The notes beneath the pieces were generated by a model. It was not told the origin of the DNA. It ran no database searches and saw only the letters and a program-made list of their open reading frames with translations. The translations under genes and the position numbers were made by a program. Of a stretch of DNA of 53,288 nucleotides, positions 33,694-42,617 are shown in pieces (the first letter of the stretch is position 1; each line of letters starts with the position of its first letter). This stretch comes from Sphingomonadales bacterium (GTDB lineage: Bacteria > Pseudomonadota > Alphaproteobacteria > Sphingomonadales > Sphingomonadaceae), in NCBI GenBank assembly GCA_027483465.1, contig JAIXUQ010000062.1:1-53288 (forward strand), written 5' to 3'.

Positions 33694-34455
33694 ATGAAGA
33701 GGATGATGGTTGCCGCCGGTCTGGCACTGGCGACACTGGCGGTGCCTGCGTTGCCGGTTGCGGCACAGGAAGTGGCCCGGGTCCGCGACGGGGTGACCAT
33801 CACGCCCGGCCAAACCCGCATCATGATCATGCAGCCCAACATCAAGGTGGGCTCCATGTCCACCGGCGGCCTGTTCGAACCCAATGCGGAATGGACCGCC
33901 ACCGCCCGCAAGCTGATCGATGCCCAGGTGCGCCAGCAATTGGCCGGCCAGGGCATCACGCTGGTGGCCCAGCCCGAAATCGCCGCCGGCAGCGACGGCC
34001 CGCAAAATCCGGTGCAGCAATATCGCGCACTGTTCCCGGTGGTGGCCAAGGCGGTGATGGAATTCCAGTTCTTCCTGGGCAACCGCCTGCCCACCAAGAA
34101 GCGGCCGGGCGTGTTTGATTACACGCTGGGCAGCGGCATCGCCAGCATGCCGGGCGCGCAGGATGCCGATTATGCCCTCTTCATGTTCACCGAAGATGCC
34201 TATGGTTCGGCCGGGCGCAAGGCGGCGCAATTGCTGATGGCCGGCCTGTTCGGCGTTGCCATCGCGCCGGGCGTGCATGTGGGCTATGCCGGGCTGGTTG
34301 ATCTGAAGACCGGCGATCTGGTGTGGCTGAACGCCGATCCGGAAATGGGCGGCGATGTGCGCGAGACGGACGGCGCGGTGAAGCGGGTGGGCCAGCTGCT
34401 GGCCAATTTCCCCGGCACCAAGCTGACCGCGCCGGCGCCGGCGCCCAAGAAATAA
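33694..34455 (+). CDS. Exported protein of unknown function (first gene of M48 cluster)
   Basis: A 253-residue protein with a signal peptide (KRMMVAAGLALATLAVPALPVAAQ). The mature part includes ITPGQTRIMIMQPNIKVGSMSTGGLFEPNAEWTATARKLIDAQVRQQLAGQGI and later GVHVGYAGLVDLKTGDLVWLNADPEMGGDVRE. It has the feel of periplasmic lipoprotein-like families related to CsgG/GNA1162, but no lipobox is present and I cannot assign it firmly. ATG 33694 was chosen for the signal peptide. It is followed after 17 bases by the M48 peptidase gene. Confidence 0.75.
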   Translation: MKRMMVAAGLALATLAVPALPVAAQEVARVRDGVTITPGQTRIMIMQPNIKVGSMSTGGLFEPNAEWTATARKLIDAQVRQQLAGQGITLVAQPEIAAGSDGPQNPVQQYRALFPVVAKAVMEFQFFLGNRLPTKKRPGVFDYTLGSGIASMPGAQDADYALFMFTEDAYGSAGRKAAQLLMAGLFGVAIAPGVHVGYAGLVDLKTGDLVWLNADPEMGGDVRETDGAVKRVGQLLANFPGTKLTAPAPAPKK

Positions 34456-34472
34456 GCCGCCAGGATCCTGCC

Positions 34473-35705
34473 ATGAAGCGCCTGGGCTTGGCCCGATTGA
34501 GCGCGGCGCTGCTGCTGGCGGGCGCGGCGCTGCCGGTGGCGGCGCAGCTGCCGGCGGCGCCCGCTGCCGCCCCGCCGGCACAGCTGCCGCCGATCCCGGC
34601 GTGGGGCGGCACGCTGGAACCGCAGGACCGTGACGAGCGCGGCCTGTGGATGATGTCGGCCGATGATGAGCAGCTGATCCGCGGATCGCGTTTCGTGATC
34701 GATGATCCGGCGCTGAACGCCTATGTGCGCGGCGTGCTGTGCAAGGCGGTGGGGGCAGACCGTTGCCAGTCGGTCAGGCTCTATGTGATGCGGGTGCCGG
34801 TGTTCAACGCCTCCATGCACCCCAATGGCATGATGCAGATCTGGTCGGGCGCGCTGCTCAGGATGCGGGGCGAGGCCGAACTGGCCGCCGTGCTGGGCCA
34901 TGAATTCGCCCATTATGAGCGGCGGCACAGCCTGGCCGGCTTCAAGCAGGCGCGCGCCGCCACCGATGCGGCGCTGTGGGCAGCCTTCATCCCGATCGCT
35001 GGTCTCGCCGTGTCGCTGGGCGCGCTGCAGGGCTTCTTCATCTACAACCAGGCGCAGGAGAAAGAGGCCGATCTGGGCGGCCTCAGCTTCGTGCAGCGTG
35101 CGGGATACAGCACGGCGGCCTTTGCCGATGTGTGGGAACGGCTGATCGCCGAGGAAGATGCCGGCCGGGTGGCGCGCGGGCAGAAGCCGCGGGCCGGCCG
35201 CCGTTCCGGCTTTTTTGCTACCCATCCGCCCAGTGCCGAGCGCATGACCTATCTGCGCGCGCTGGCCCGCCAGGCGGCCGACACCGGCGACCCCGGTGCG
35301 GCGTCACTGCGCGCCGGGCTGGGCGCATGGTTCGGGCGTTTCCTCGAAGATCAGGTGAAGCTGAACGATTTTGGCGGCACCGAATGGCTGCTGGCCGATC
35401 TGGCCCGGCGTGACGGCTGGACCGGGCAATTGCTCAGCACGCGCGGCGACCTTTACCGGCTGCGCGGCCAGGATGGTGACATGGCCATCGCCGCCGGCCT
35501 CTATCGCGAGGCGCTGGCCAAGGGCCATGCCGATCCCGAAACGCGGCGCGGCCTGGGCCTGGCCTTGCTGCGCCAGGGCCAGCAGGCCGAAGGCCAGGCC
35601 ATGCTGAAAGCCTATCTTGAAGCCAAACCCGATGCCGGCGATGCCGCCATGCTGCGCATGATGGCCGGTCTTCCTTCCCCCGCAACCGCAGGACCAACAC
35701 AATGA
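34473..35705 (+). CDS. Exported M48-family zinc metallopeptidase
   Basis: A 410-residue protein with a signal peptide (1-24) and Pro/Ala linker. The M48 catalytic domain has zinc motif HEFAH (143-147) in AAVLGHEFAHYERRHSL, and the third ligand is expected in AQEKEADLGGLSF. MHPNGMMQIWSGALLRM is the typical preceding block. The last ~80 residues look like two TPR-type helical pairs. The best known relatives (BepA/LoiP type) handle outer-membrane protein quality control. The stop overlaps the next start (ATGA). Confidence 0.9.
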   Translation: MKRLGLARLSAALLLAGAALPVAAQLPAAPAAAPPAQLPPIPAWGGTLEPQDRDERGLWMMSADDEQLIRGSRFVIDDPALNAYVRGVLCKAVGADRCQSVRLYVMRVPVFNASMHPNGMMQIWSGALLRMRGEAELAAVLGHEFAHYERRHSLAGFKQARAATDAALWAAFIPIAGLAVSLGALQGFFIYNQAQEKEADLGGLSFVQRAGYSTAAFADVWERLIAEEDAGRVARGQKPRAGRRSGFFATHPPSAERMTYLRALARQAADTGDPGAASLRAGLGAWFGRFLEDQVKLNDFGGTEWLLADLARRDGWTGQLLSTRGDLYRLRGQDGDMAIAAGLYREALAKGHADPETRRGLGLALLRQGQQAEGQAMLKAYLEAKPDAGDAAMLRMMAGLPSPATAGPTQ

Positions 35706-36307
35706 AGCGCCACATCCTGATTGCCGCCGCCGCTGCCACCCTGGTGGCCGGCGCCACCCCCGCTGCCGCCGCCAACCGGCTGATCGTGCCGAATGTGGCG
35801 GTGGCCGTGGCGAAATCGCCGATGATGGTGCAGGCCGATCGCGAATGGAACCGGCTGGGCGCCCGCCCCGGCCCGCTGGCCGAAACCTGGACGCTGGATG
35901 GCGATGTGCTGAACCGGCTGGATTTCTATGGCGGGTTGCTCGCCGGCACCACCCTGTTCCGCGAGGTGGACCGCAGGAACCGGCCGCTGCCCAAGCTGCG
36001 CGCCGACATGCTGCCCACCGATATCCCCACCCTGTTCGAACAAAGCTATCGCATCGCCCAGAACACCAGCCTGTTCACCATCGACAGCGTGGCCCCGGCC
36101 ACGCTGGGCGGCGCCAACGGTGTGCGCTTCACCTACAGCTTCGTGCGGCAGGACGAGGATGTGACCCGCAAGGGCGAAGCCGTGGCGGCGATGGTGGGCG
36201 GCAAATTGTGGCTGATCAGCTTTGAGGCGCCGGCCCTGCATTATTTCGATGCCGGCATCGCCAGCGCCCGCACCATCATCGCCAGCGCGAAACTGCCGGG
36301 CAAATAA
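35702..36307 (+). CDS. Exported protein of unknown function (third gene of M48 cluster)
   Basis: A 201-residue protein with a clear signal peptide (KRHILIAAAAATLVAGATPAAAA). The mature part includes PNVAVAVAKSPMMVQADREWNRLGARPGPLAETWTLDGDVLNRLDFYGGL and TLGGANGVRFTYSFVRQDEDVTRKGEAVAAMVGGKLWLISFEAPALHYFD. No metal site or lipobox is seen. The start overlaps the peptidase stop (ATGA), so the two are probably made together. It may be a partner or substrate of the peptidase. I do not recognise a named family. Confidence 0.75.
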   Translation: MKRHILIAAAAATLVAGATPAAAANRLIVPNVAVAVAKSPMMVQADREWNRLGARPGPLAETWTLDGDVLNRLDFYGGLLAGTTLFREVDRRNRPLPKLRADMLPTDIPTLFEQSYRIAQNTSLFTIDSVAPATLGGANGVRFTYSFVRQDEDVTRKGEAVAAMVGGKLWLISFEAPALHYFDAGIASARTIIASAKLPGK

Positions 36308-36328
36308 GCCCGGCTGGCAGGCCAAAGC

Positions 36329-36368
36329 AAAGGGGGGGCGGGCGCCACTGGCACCCGCCCCCCTTTTT
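36329..36368 (+). terminator. Strong intrinsic terminator after the M48 cluster
   Basis: A long G-run/C-run stem (about 36329-36346 with 36350-36367) with a three-base loop and one mismatch ends in TTTTT. It lies 21 bases after the cluster. The opposite strand also has A/T tracts, so it may serve convergent sapC too. Confidence 0.85.
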
Positions 36369-36376
36369 CTGGCGCC

Positions 36377-36412
36377 AGGCCCGGTTCAGGGCCCGGTTCA
36401 GGGCCCGGTTCA
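36377..36412. repeat. Three 12-bp tandem repeats at the end of sapC
   Basis: GGGCCCGGTTCA occurs three times in a row (first copy with one change). The last copy ends at the sapC stop codon. Each unit carries in-frame TGA on the minus strand, so termination of sapC is backed up by two further stop codons. Confidence 0.8.
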
Positions 36413-37183
36413 AGCCGCCTTGGCGGTGGCGGCGGCGAACTGGCGTTCAAACAGCGGGCTGATCAGCGACAGGCTGAACAGATGGGCATAAACCAGGCCC
36501 ATCATGCCCGATTGCACCATCTTGCGGGCCTGATCACCGCGCAGATTCTGCAGCTTCTGCTCATCGACCATGCGGAAACCGCGATAGACCGCCGGCTGGG
36601 CCAGGCCATCGCGCTGGATGGAGACTTCGCCGTCCATCAGCAGATCCAGCTTGGCCAGTTCCTCCATGAAGCTGCGGGTGCGCATCACCGCCTGCTCGAA
36701 CTGTTCGCAGAATTGCAGGATGGCCTTGGTGGTGTCGGTCGGCTCGGCGCCGTTGAACAGGCGGTCGCCGTCATTGTCCACCAGGATGCCCGACGTATCG
36801 TCGAAGCACAGCGACAATTCCTGCGCATCCGGGGTCAGCCGCGCCAGCATGAACGGATAGCGGCGCACGAAGGCGGGCACATAATGATTGGCTTCCCACT
36901 GGTCATCGGCGCCCAGGAACAGATTCTCGCCTTCCTGCAGGCCCACCAGCGCCAGCGGCGCCGGGTTTTCGCCCACGCCGAACACGATCGGATAATGGCG
37001 CTGCACCAGCGGGAATTCATCCACCGTCACCGGGATGGCATGGGTGCCACGGGTGAAGCCCAGATCGCCGCGCGGCTTGAGGCCGTGATTGGGATGCAGT
37101 TGCGACGACAACGGCGCCAGGCTGTTGTAGAACAGCGGCAGCTGGCTGGCGCCGTTCTGATTCATCGGGGGCTGAGTGGCCAT
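36410..37183 (-). CDS. SapC family protein
   Basis: A 257-residue protein: LPLFYNSLAPLSSQLHPNHGLKP at the start, FPLVQRHYPIVFG, LVGLQEGENLFL, YVPAFVRRYPFML and GMMGLVYAHLFSLSLI. These match the SapC family, named after a Campylobacter S-layer secretion gene but found widely in proteobacteria with no S-layer. The role here is unknown. The start is ATG 37183; a TTG nine bases upstream is possible. It is convergent with the M48 cluster. Confidence 0.85.
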   Translation of the reverse strand: MATQPPMNQNGASQLPLFYNSLAPLSSQLHPNHGLKPRGDLGFTRGTHAIPVTVDEFPLVQRHYPIVFGVGENPAPLALVGLQEGENLFLGADDQWEANHYVPAFVRRYPFMLARLTPDAQELSLCFDDTSGILVDNDGDRLFNGAEPTDTTKAILQFCEQFEQAVMRTRSFMEELAKLDLLMDGEVSIQRDGLAQPAVYRGFRMVDEQKLQNLRGDQARKMVQSGMMGLVYAHLFSLSLISPLFERQFAAATAKAA

Positions 37184-37285
37184 GGGTCCCAAGTGTCTTT
37201 CTGGTTGGAGTTAAGGATTGCGTGTTGTTCCTAAAGGCCGGCGCGGCAGCGCGCAAGGCGCGCATGCAGCATCGGCACGCCCGCT

Positions 37286-38701
37286 TCAGTAGAGCTTGCC
37301 CGGGTTCATGATCCCAAATGGATCAAGCGCCTGCTTGATCGCCCGCATCGCCGCCAGCCGGGCCGGATCGCCCAGCCGGGCCAGATCGGCGCGCTTGAGC
37401 TGGCCGATGCCATGTTCGGCCGAAATCGAGCCACCGGCCTCTGCCACCAGCCGGTGCACCATTTCGGTGACGGCGGCGCCATGCCGGGCCACCCAGGCGG
37501 CACCATCCTGCCGGGGGGCGCGCACGTTGAAATGGAGATTGCCGTCGCCCAGATGGCCAAAGGCAATCACCCGGGCGCCGGGAAAGGCGGCCTCAACCGC
37601 GGCCGTGGCCGCCAGCGCAAAGGCCGGCAGGCGCGAGACCGCCACCGAGATATCATGATGCACCGCCGGCCCGGCGCGGCGTTCGGCCAGCGGCAATTCC
37701 TCACGCAGGCGCCACAGCGCGGCGGCCTGCGCGCCCGATTGCGCGATCACCGCATCATCGGCCGGGGCGAGGCCTTCGGCCAGCAGATCATCGAGCGGTT
37801 GCGGCCCGGCCAGTTCCACCAGGCAATGCCAGGGATGCGCCCTGGCCAGCGGCGGGGCCTGGCCCAGAAATTCGCTGGCCAGCACCACGCCATCGCTGGG
37901 CATGATCTCGAAACTTTCCACCTGGCCGCCGCTGAGGCGCTGCAGGCCGGCCAGCAGGGCCAGCGCGGCATCGGGGCCGGCCACCCCGGCCCAGCCCACG
38001 GCGCGGTGACGGGGCTGTGGCACCAGTTTCAGCACCAGCGCGGTGATGATGCCCAGCGTGCCTTCGGCGCCCACCAGCAACTGGGCGAGATTGAGGCCGC
38101 TGTTGTCCTTCACCAGGCCGGTGAGGCCATGCATCACCGAACCATCGGGCAGCACCGCCTCGATCCCGGTGACTAGCGCGCGCATGCTGCCGTGGCGCAG
38201 CACCTGCACGCCGCCGGCGTTGGTGGCCGCCAGCCCGCCCAGCGTGGCCGATCCCTTGGCCCCCAGCGACAGCGGAAACATCAGGCCATGCGCGGCCGCC
38301 GCGCCGTGCAGATCGGCCAGGATCACCCCGGCTTCGGCCACCGCCTGCTGGCCGGCCACATCGATGGCGCGGATGCGGTTCAGGCGCGCCAGGCTGATCA
38401 GCACGGCGGAACCATCGGCCGGCGGAATGCCACCGCCCACCAGCCCGGTGTTGCCCCCTTGCGGCACCAGCGCCACCCGCTGCTCGGCGGCGGCGCGCAC
38501 CATCGCCGCCACCCCGGCCACATCGCGCGGCAGCAGCAACAGCGGGCTGGCGCCGCTGAACTTGCCACGCCAGTCGGTGAGGCGCGGGGCGATCAGATCG
38601 GGATCATCGGTCCAGTCCGCCCCGGCAGCGGCCTTCAGCGCCGCCAGTGCCGCCGGAGAGGGCGGCACGGCACGGGGGGCGGCAGCATCGTTCATGGCCA
38701 T
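37286..38701 (-). CDS. FAD-linked oxidase (D-2-hydroxyacid dehydrogenase, GlcD/DLD type)
   Basis: A 471-residue flavoprotein. The PCMH FAD-binding domain covers about residues 45-225 (VALVPQGGNTGLVGGGIPPADGSAVLISLARLNRI, GGLAATNAGGVQVLRHGSMRALVTGIEAVLPDG). The FAD-oxidase C-terminal domain ends with VIAFGHLGDGNLHFNV and ISAEHGIGQLKRADL...ALDPFGIMNPGKLY. It should oxidise a D-2-hydroxyacid such as D-lactate or D-2-hydroxyglutarate. The start is ATG 38701 or 38695. It is divergent from the DUF6491-like gene over 94 bases. Confidence 0.9.
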   Translation of the reverse strand: MAMNDAAAPRAVPPSPAALAALKAAAGADWTDDPDLIAPRLTDWRGKFSGASPLLLLPRDVAGVAAMVRAAAEQRVALVPQGGNTGLVGGGIPPADGSAVLISLARLNRIRAIDVAGQQAVAEAGVILADLHGAAAAHGLMFPLSLGAKGSATLGGLAATNAGGVQVLRHGSMRALVTGIEAVLPDGSVMHGLTGLVKDNSGLNLAQLLVGAEGTLGIITALVLKLVPQPRHRAVGWAGVAGPDAALALLAGLQRLSGGQVESFEIMPSDGVVLASEFLGQAPPLARAHPWHCLVELAGPQPLDDLLAEGLAPADDAVIAQSGAQAAALWRLREELPLAERRAGPAVHHDISVAVSRLPAFALAATAAVEAAFPGARVIAFGHLGDGNLHFNVRAPRQDGAAWVARHGAAVTEMVHRLVAEAGGSISAEHGIGQLKRADLARLGDPARLAAMRAIKQALDPFGIMNPGKLY

Positions 38702-38795
38702 GCAGATAGCCGCTTTGGCCGGGCGGCAACAGGGGGCGCGGCCATCATTCAGCTATGGTTCAAGCGGCAGGCAACAGGCACGTTACCGGGTGGGC

Positions 38796-39353
38796 ATGCA
38801 GACACAGGCACAGATGGCGCAGCGACGGCACCGCAGGAACGCTTTGGCAGCGGCGCTGCGCCGCCGGGCCGGGCCATTGTGCCGCCTGGTGGCGCTGGCG
38901 CTGCTGCTGCCGGCCAGCCCGCCGGCGCTGGCGGCCGAGCGCCGCTCTCCGCCCGCCGGCGCGCGCAGCGAGGAGCGCCGGCCAGCGCCGCTGCAAAGCT
39001 TCAGTGGCGAGGCCTGGCGCCGGGTGCCGGCACGGCCGGGCGGCGATCCGCTGGCGGTGCCGCCGCGCGCCGCGGTGCCGCGCCAGGGCCGGCGGCGCTG
39101 CATCAACATCGACAATATTGCCACCGCCCAGTTGTTTGGCGACACCGCCATCGAACTCACGCTGAAGGGCGGCCGGCGCTGGCGGCTCTATCTGGCCCAG
39201 CAATGCCCGGCCCTCTCCTTCTACCAGGGCTTTTACTATCTGCAGCGCGAGGCCGGGCAATTGTGCGCCGGCCGTGATGCCATCGGCGCGCGTTCGGGCG
39301 GCGAATGCGCGATTGCCGCCATCGTGCCGGCCGGCAAGGCCCCGAAAGGCTGA
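38796..39353 (+). CDS. Exported DUF6491-like protein
   Basis: A 185-residue protein with a very basic N-terminus and hydrophobic segment LCRLVALALLLPASPPALAA, a probable signal peptide. The mature domain has RRCINIDNIATAQLFGDTAIELTLKGGRRWRLYLAQQCPALSFYQGFYY...GQLCAGRDAIGARSGGECAIAAIVPAGK. The paired cysteines and layout resemble DUF6491 periplasmic proteins; the assignment is by eye. The start at ATG 38796 is uncertain, since no strong ribosome site is visible. Function unknown. Confidence 0.65.
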   Translation: MQTQAQMAQRRHRRNALAAALRRRAGPLCRLVALALLLPASPPALAAERRSPPAGARSEERRPAPLQSFSGEAWRRVPARPGGDPLAVPPRAAVPRQGRRRCINIDNIATAQLFGDTAIELTLKGGRRWRLYLAQQCPALSFYQGFYYLQREAGQLCAGRDAIGARSGGECAIAAIVPAGKAPKG

Positions 39354-39431
39354 ACCACCCGGCCGGTGTTGCAGCACGGCCACAGGCGGGCAGCCTCTGC
39401 TGCGGCGCCCCGGCTGCGACTCCGGGCTTGC

Positions 39432-39457
39432 TGGACAAAGCCGCAGCCTCCTGTCCA
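39432..39457. promoter_or_regulatory. Inverted repeat upstream of the large TonB receptor
   Basis: TGGACA (39432-39437) and TGTCCA (39452-39457) form a perfect six-base dyad with a 14-base spacer. It lies about 115 bases before the receptor start. The spacing suits a dimeric regulator; which one is unknown. Confidence 0.35.
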
Positions 39458-39569
39458 AACTGATGATTGCAGCACAGGCCGAAGCAACGGCGTGATGCTC
39501 AGGCAAAGGACCGGGCCAGCGGAGCCCAGCACAAGGTCCGGCCAGAAGGGTATTTGGGGAGGAACTTAC

Positions 39570-42476
39570 ATGCGCATTGTGTCTGGATTCCGTGCCGGTC
39601 TGGTGGCCAGCGCGTCGGTGATCGCATTCGTGGCCCTGCCGGCCGCAGCCCAGCAGGCCCAGAGCGGCGACACTGGGATCGAGGAAATCGTGGTGACCGC
39701 CCAGCGCACCGCGCAAAGCCTGCAGGATGTGCCGATCGCGGTGACCGCCTTTGATGCCACCGCGCTGCAGCGCCAGCAGATCAACAACCCGCTCGACATC
39801 CAGCTCACCCTGCCAAACATCACCTTCACCAAGGGCAATTTCACCGGGTCCAGCTTCACCATCCGCGGCATCGGCGATCTGTGCGTGGGCGTGACCTGCG
39901 ACAGCGCCACCGCCATCCACGCCGAAGGCATGCCGCTGTTCGCCACCCGCCTGTTCGAAGCCGAATTCTTCGATCTGGAGCGCGTGGAAGTGCTGCGCGG
40001 CCCGCAGGGCACGCTGTTCGGCCGCAACGCCACCGGCGGCGTGGTCAACTTCGTCAACGCCAAGCCCAAGATGGATGCCATCCATGCCGCCGGCGAAATC
40101 GAATATGGCAATTTCGATTCGCTGCGCCTGAAGGGCATGTTCAACCTGCCGATCACCGACAATCTGGCTGTGCGCGTGGCCGGCACCTATCTGCGCCGCG
40201 ACGGCTTCACCACCAACGTGTTCAACAACACCCGCATCGATGGCCGCGATCTTTATGCCATCCGCGGCAGCATCCGCTGGCAGCCGACGGAAAACACCAC
40301 CATCGATGCCATGGCCTATTATTTCCGCGAGAATGACGATCGCAGCCGCATCCAGAAGCAGTTGTGCCAGACCGATCCCACCGGCGTCCTGGGCTGCTTG
40401 CCGGCCCGCCGCGACTTCGGCTTCATCAACGCCAATTCCACCTTTGTCGGCACGCTGGCCAGCCGCGAATTCCTGACAACGCAGGGCGGCGCCGGCTTTG
40501 GCGCGCTGGCGCTGGGCAGCCTCTATGGCACCGATCCCTACAATTTTGCCGGCAACACCAATCCGCCCGATCTGCGCCAGGTCCGCACCGACAATGTGCC
40601 GACCTATTTCGCCGAGGAAGAGCAGTATATGCTGCGCATCCAGCATGACTTCGGCAGCATCAAGGCCCAGGTCACCGGGATGTACCAGAGCAACGCGGTG
40701 GACAGCTCGGTTGACTATAACCTGAGCGTGTTCAACCCGGCGGTGGCGCGCGCCGCGCTCACCACGGCCACCGCGGTTTCGGCGGCCATTCCGGGCCTTG
40801 CCAACGTCGTCAACGCGGTCTCGTCGGGCAACAATTTCTGCACCTCGCTGCCCGAGGAAACCGGGCTTGGCTCCTATGGCGGGTTCCGCACCTGCTCGGC
40901 CACCCCGCAGGATTTCGACCGGTCCAACCAGATCGTGCGCGGCAAGACGCTGGAAGCCATCGTCAGCTCGGAATTTGACGGCAAGTTCAACTTCCTCGTC
41001 GGCGGCATCTATGTGAACACCGTGCTGCCGGAAAACAGCTATTATGTGAACAGCTGGGGCATCGATTATCTGGTCGGCGTGCTGGGCGCGGCCAACCGCG
41101 GTTTCCTGGGCACCCCGTTCTTCCGCAACAACACCGCCCGCTTCACGCTGGAAAGCTATGGCGTGTTCGGTGAAGCCTATTACAACATCACCGACACGGT
41201 GAAGATCACCGCCGGCCTGCGCTACAACCACGACGACAAATATGTGCGCGCCCGCTCCACGCTGGCCAGCTTCTTCGTGCCGTTCGGCACCCAGGGCAGC
41301 GTGTTCAATTCGCCGGCCGCCGCGGGTTTTGACGGTGACCCCAACCGCGCCGGCGTCCAGCCCTTCTCGGTGCGCAGCGTCTCCTTCTCGGAAGTGACCG
41401 GCCGCGCCGTGATCGACTGGCAGATCACGGACGACAATCTCCTCTATGCCTCCTACTCGCGGGGCTACAAGTCGGGCGGCATCAACCCGCCGCTGCAGCC
41501 GATCTTCGCGGTGCCCGATACGTTCACGCCGGAATTTATCGACGCGTTTGAAATCGGCTCCAAGAACAGCTTCTTTGATGGCAAGCTGCGCGCCAACCTC
41601 ACCGCCTTCTACTACAAGTACAAGGGCCTCCAGCTCAGCCGCATCACCGCCCGCACCTCGGTGAACGACAACGTCGATGCCAATGTGTGGGGCCTGGAAG
41701 GCGAATTCATCTTCCAGCCGACCAAGCGCCTGGCCTTCAACGTCAACGCCTCCTACCTCAACACCGAAGTGGCCAGTGACAAGTTCCTGGCCAACCCACG
41801 CGATCCGTCGGGCGGCCGCAGCGATGCCGTGATCATCAAGGATATCTCCAACGGCTCCAACTGCGCGGTGGTGAACAACGGCAGCGGCGGCCAGGCGGCC
41901 ACCCGCACCTTTGTCGGCAATGCCAATGCCGCCATCAACGCCGGTGCCATCCCCGGCCTGCAGGCCGGCGCCGGCCTGCGCGCCCCCACCGATTTCCCGG
42001 CCGACAGCGGCCTGCCGGCCGGTGTGGGCGGCGCCTTCAGCTTCTGCGGCGTGTTGCAGGCACTCAGCGCCGGCACCAGCTTCCAGATGCTGCCCGAAGG
42101 TGTCACCACCAACCTGCGCGGCAACGAGCTGCCGCAGGCCCCGCAGGTCAAGGTCTCGCTGGGCGCGCAATACACCTTCCCGGTGGGCGACGACATGAGC
42201 TTCATCCCGCGCGTCGACATCGCCCACACCGGCGCCAGCTTCGGCAACATCTTCAACGGGGCCATCAACCGCGTGCCGGCCTACACGGTGATCAACGCGC
42301 AGATGCAGTTCAACGGCAAGGACGACAAATGGTATGTCCGCGCCTTTGTGCAGAACCTGACCAACAACAATGCCATCACCGGCCTCTATGTGACCGACCA
42401 GTCATCCGGCCTGTTCACCAACGTGTTCACGCTGGAGCCGCGCCGCTATGGCCTGGCCGCCGGCTTCCGCTTCTGA
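39570..42476 (+). CDS. TonB-dependent receptor, large
   Basis: A 968-residue outer-membrane receptor. It has a signal peptide (about 1-28), TonB box region GIEEIVVTAQR, plug motifs SLQDVPIAVTAFDATALQRQQI, SSFTIRGIGD and LERVEVLRGPQGTLFGRNATGGVVNFV, and a barrel ending in the aromatic YGLAAGFRF. Two cysteine pairs (LCVGVTCDS in the plug; others in barrel loops) suggest extracellular disulfides. The ligand is unknown; such receptors are numerous in sphingomonads and often import plant or aromatic compounds. ATG 39570 has GGGGAGGA upstream. Confidence 0.93.
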   Translation: MRIVSGFRAGLVASASVIAFVALPAAAQQAQSGDTGIEEIVVTAQRTAQSLQDVPIAVTAFDATALQRQQINNPLDIQLTLPNITFTKGNFTGSSFTIRGIGDLCVGVTCDSATAIHAEGMPLFATRLFEAEFFDLERVEVLRGPQGTLFGRNATGGVVNFVNAKPKMDAIHAAGEIEYGNFDSLRLKGMFNLPITDNLAVRVAGTYLRRDGFTTNVFNNTRIDGRDLYAIRGSIRWQPTENTTIDAMAYYFRENDDRSRIQKQLCQTDPTGVLGCLPARRDFGFINANSTFVGTLASREFLTTQGGAGFGALALGSLYGTDPYNFAGNTNPPDLRQVRTDNVPTYFAEEEQYMLRIQHDFGSIKAQVTGMYQSNAVDSSVDYNLSVFNPAVARAALTTATAVSAAIPGLANVVNAVSSGNNFCTSLPEETGLGSYGGFRTCSATPQDFDRSNQIVRGKTLEAIVSSEFDGKFNFLVGGIYVNTVLPENSYYVNSWGIDYLVGVLGAANRGFLGTPFFRNNTARFTLESYGVFGEAYYNITDTVKITAGLRYNHDDKYVRARSTLASFFVPFGTQGSVFNSPAAAGFDGDPNRAGVQPFSVRSVSFSEVTGRAVIDWQITDDNLLYASYSRGYKSGGINPPLQPIFAVPDTFTPEFIDAFEIGSKNSFFDGKLRANLTAFYYKYKGLQLSRITARTSVNDNVDANVWGLEGEFIFQPTKRLAFNVNASYLNTEVASDKFLANPRDPSGGRSDAVIIKDISNGSNCAVVNNGSGGQAATRTFVGNANAAINAGAIPGLQAGAGLRAPTDFPADSGLPAGVGGAFSFCGVLQALSAGTSFQMLPEGVTTNLRGNELPQAPQVKVSLGAQYTFPVGDDMSFIPRVDIAHTGASFGNIFNGAINRVPAYTVINAQMQFNGKDDKWYVRAFVQNLTNNNAITGLYVTDQSSGLFTNVFTLEPRRYGLAAGFRF

Positions 42477-42499
42477 TCAGCGGCGGCACGCACAACGGG

Positions 42500-42530
42500 A
42501 GGGCGGCCTTCACGGGCCGCCCTTTCCCTT
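42500..42530 (+). terminator. Intrinsic terminator after the large TonB receptor
   Basis: A perfect nine-base stem (AGGGCGGCC with GGCCGCCCT) and six-base loop is followed by TTCCCTTTT, 23 bases after the receptor stop. Confidence 0.8.
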
Positions 42531-42617
42531 TTGGCCCGCTGCGCGGCATTGACTTTTTGAGGCCGCACCCGCATTGCGCCATGCAAGCCGGATAGCGGCT
42601 GCATTCACAGGAACAAG

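Noticed and set aside
37202-37245. EcfG-type (general stress) promoter GGAAC before sapC
   Set aside because: GGAAC occurs on the minus strand, but no CGTT-like -10 lies 16-17 bases downstream.
38043-38795. Long plus-strand open frame upstream of the DUF6491-like gene
   Set aside because: It is antisense to the FAD-linked oxidase, is Ser/Pro/Arg-rich and has no family-like sequence before 38796.
38760-42227. Minus-strand open frame of over 1,100 codons across the TonB receptor
   Set aside because: Complement of a GC-rich gene; composition is His/Gln/Gly-rich shadow sequence and the plus-strand receptor is unmistakable.
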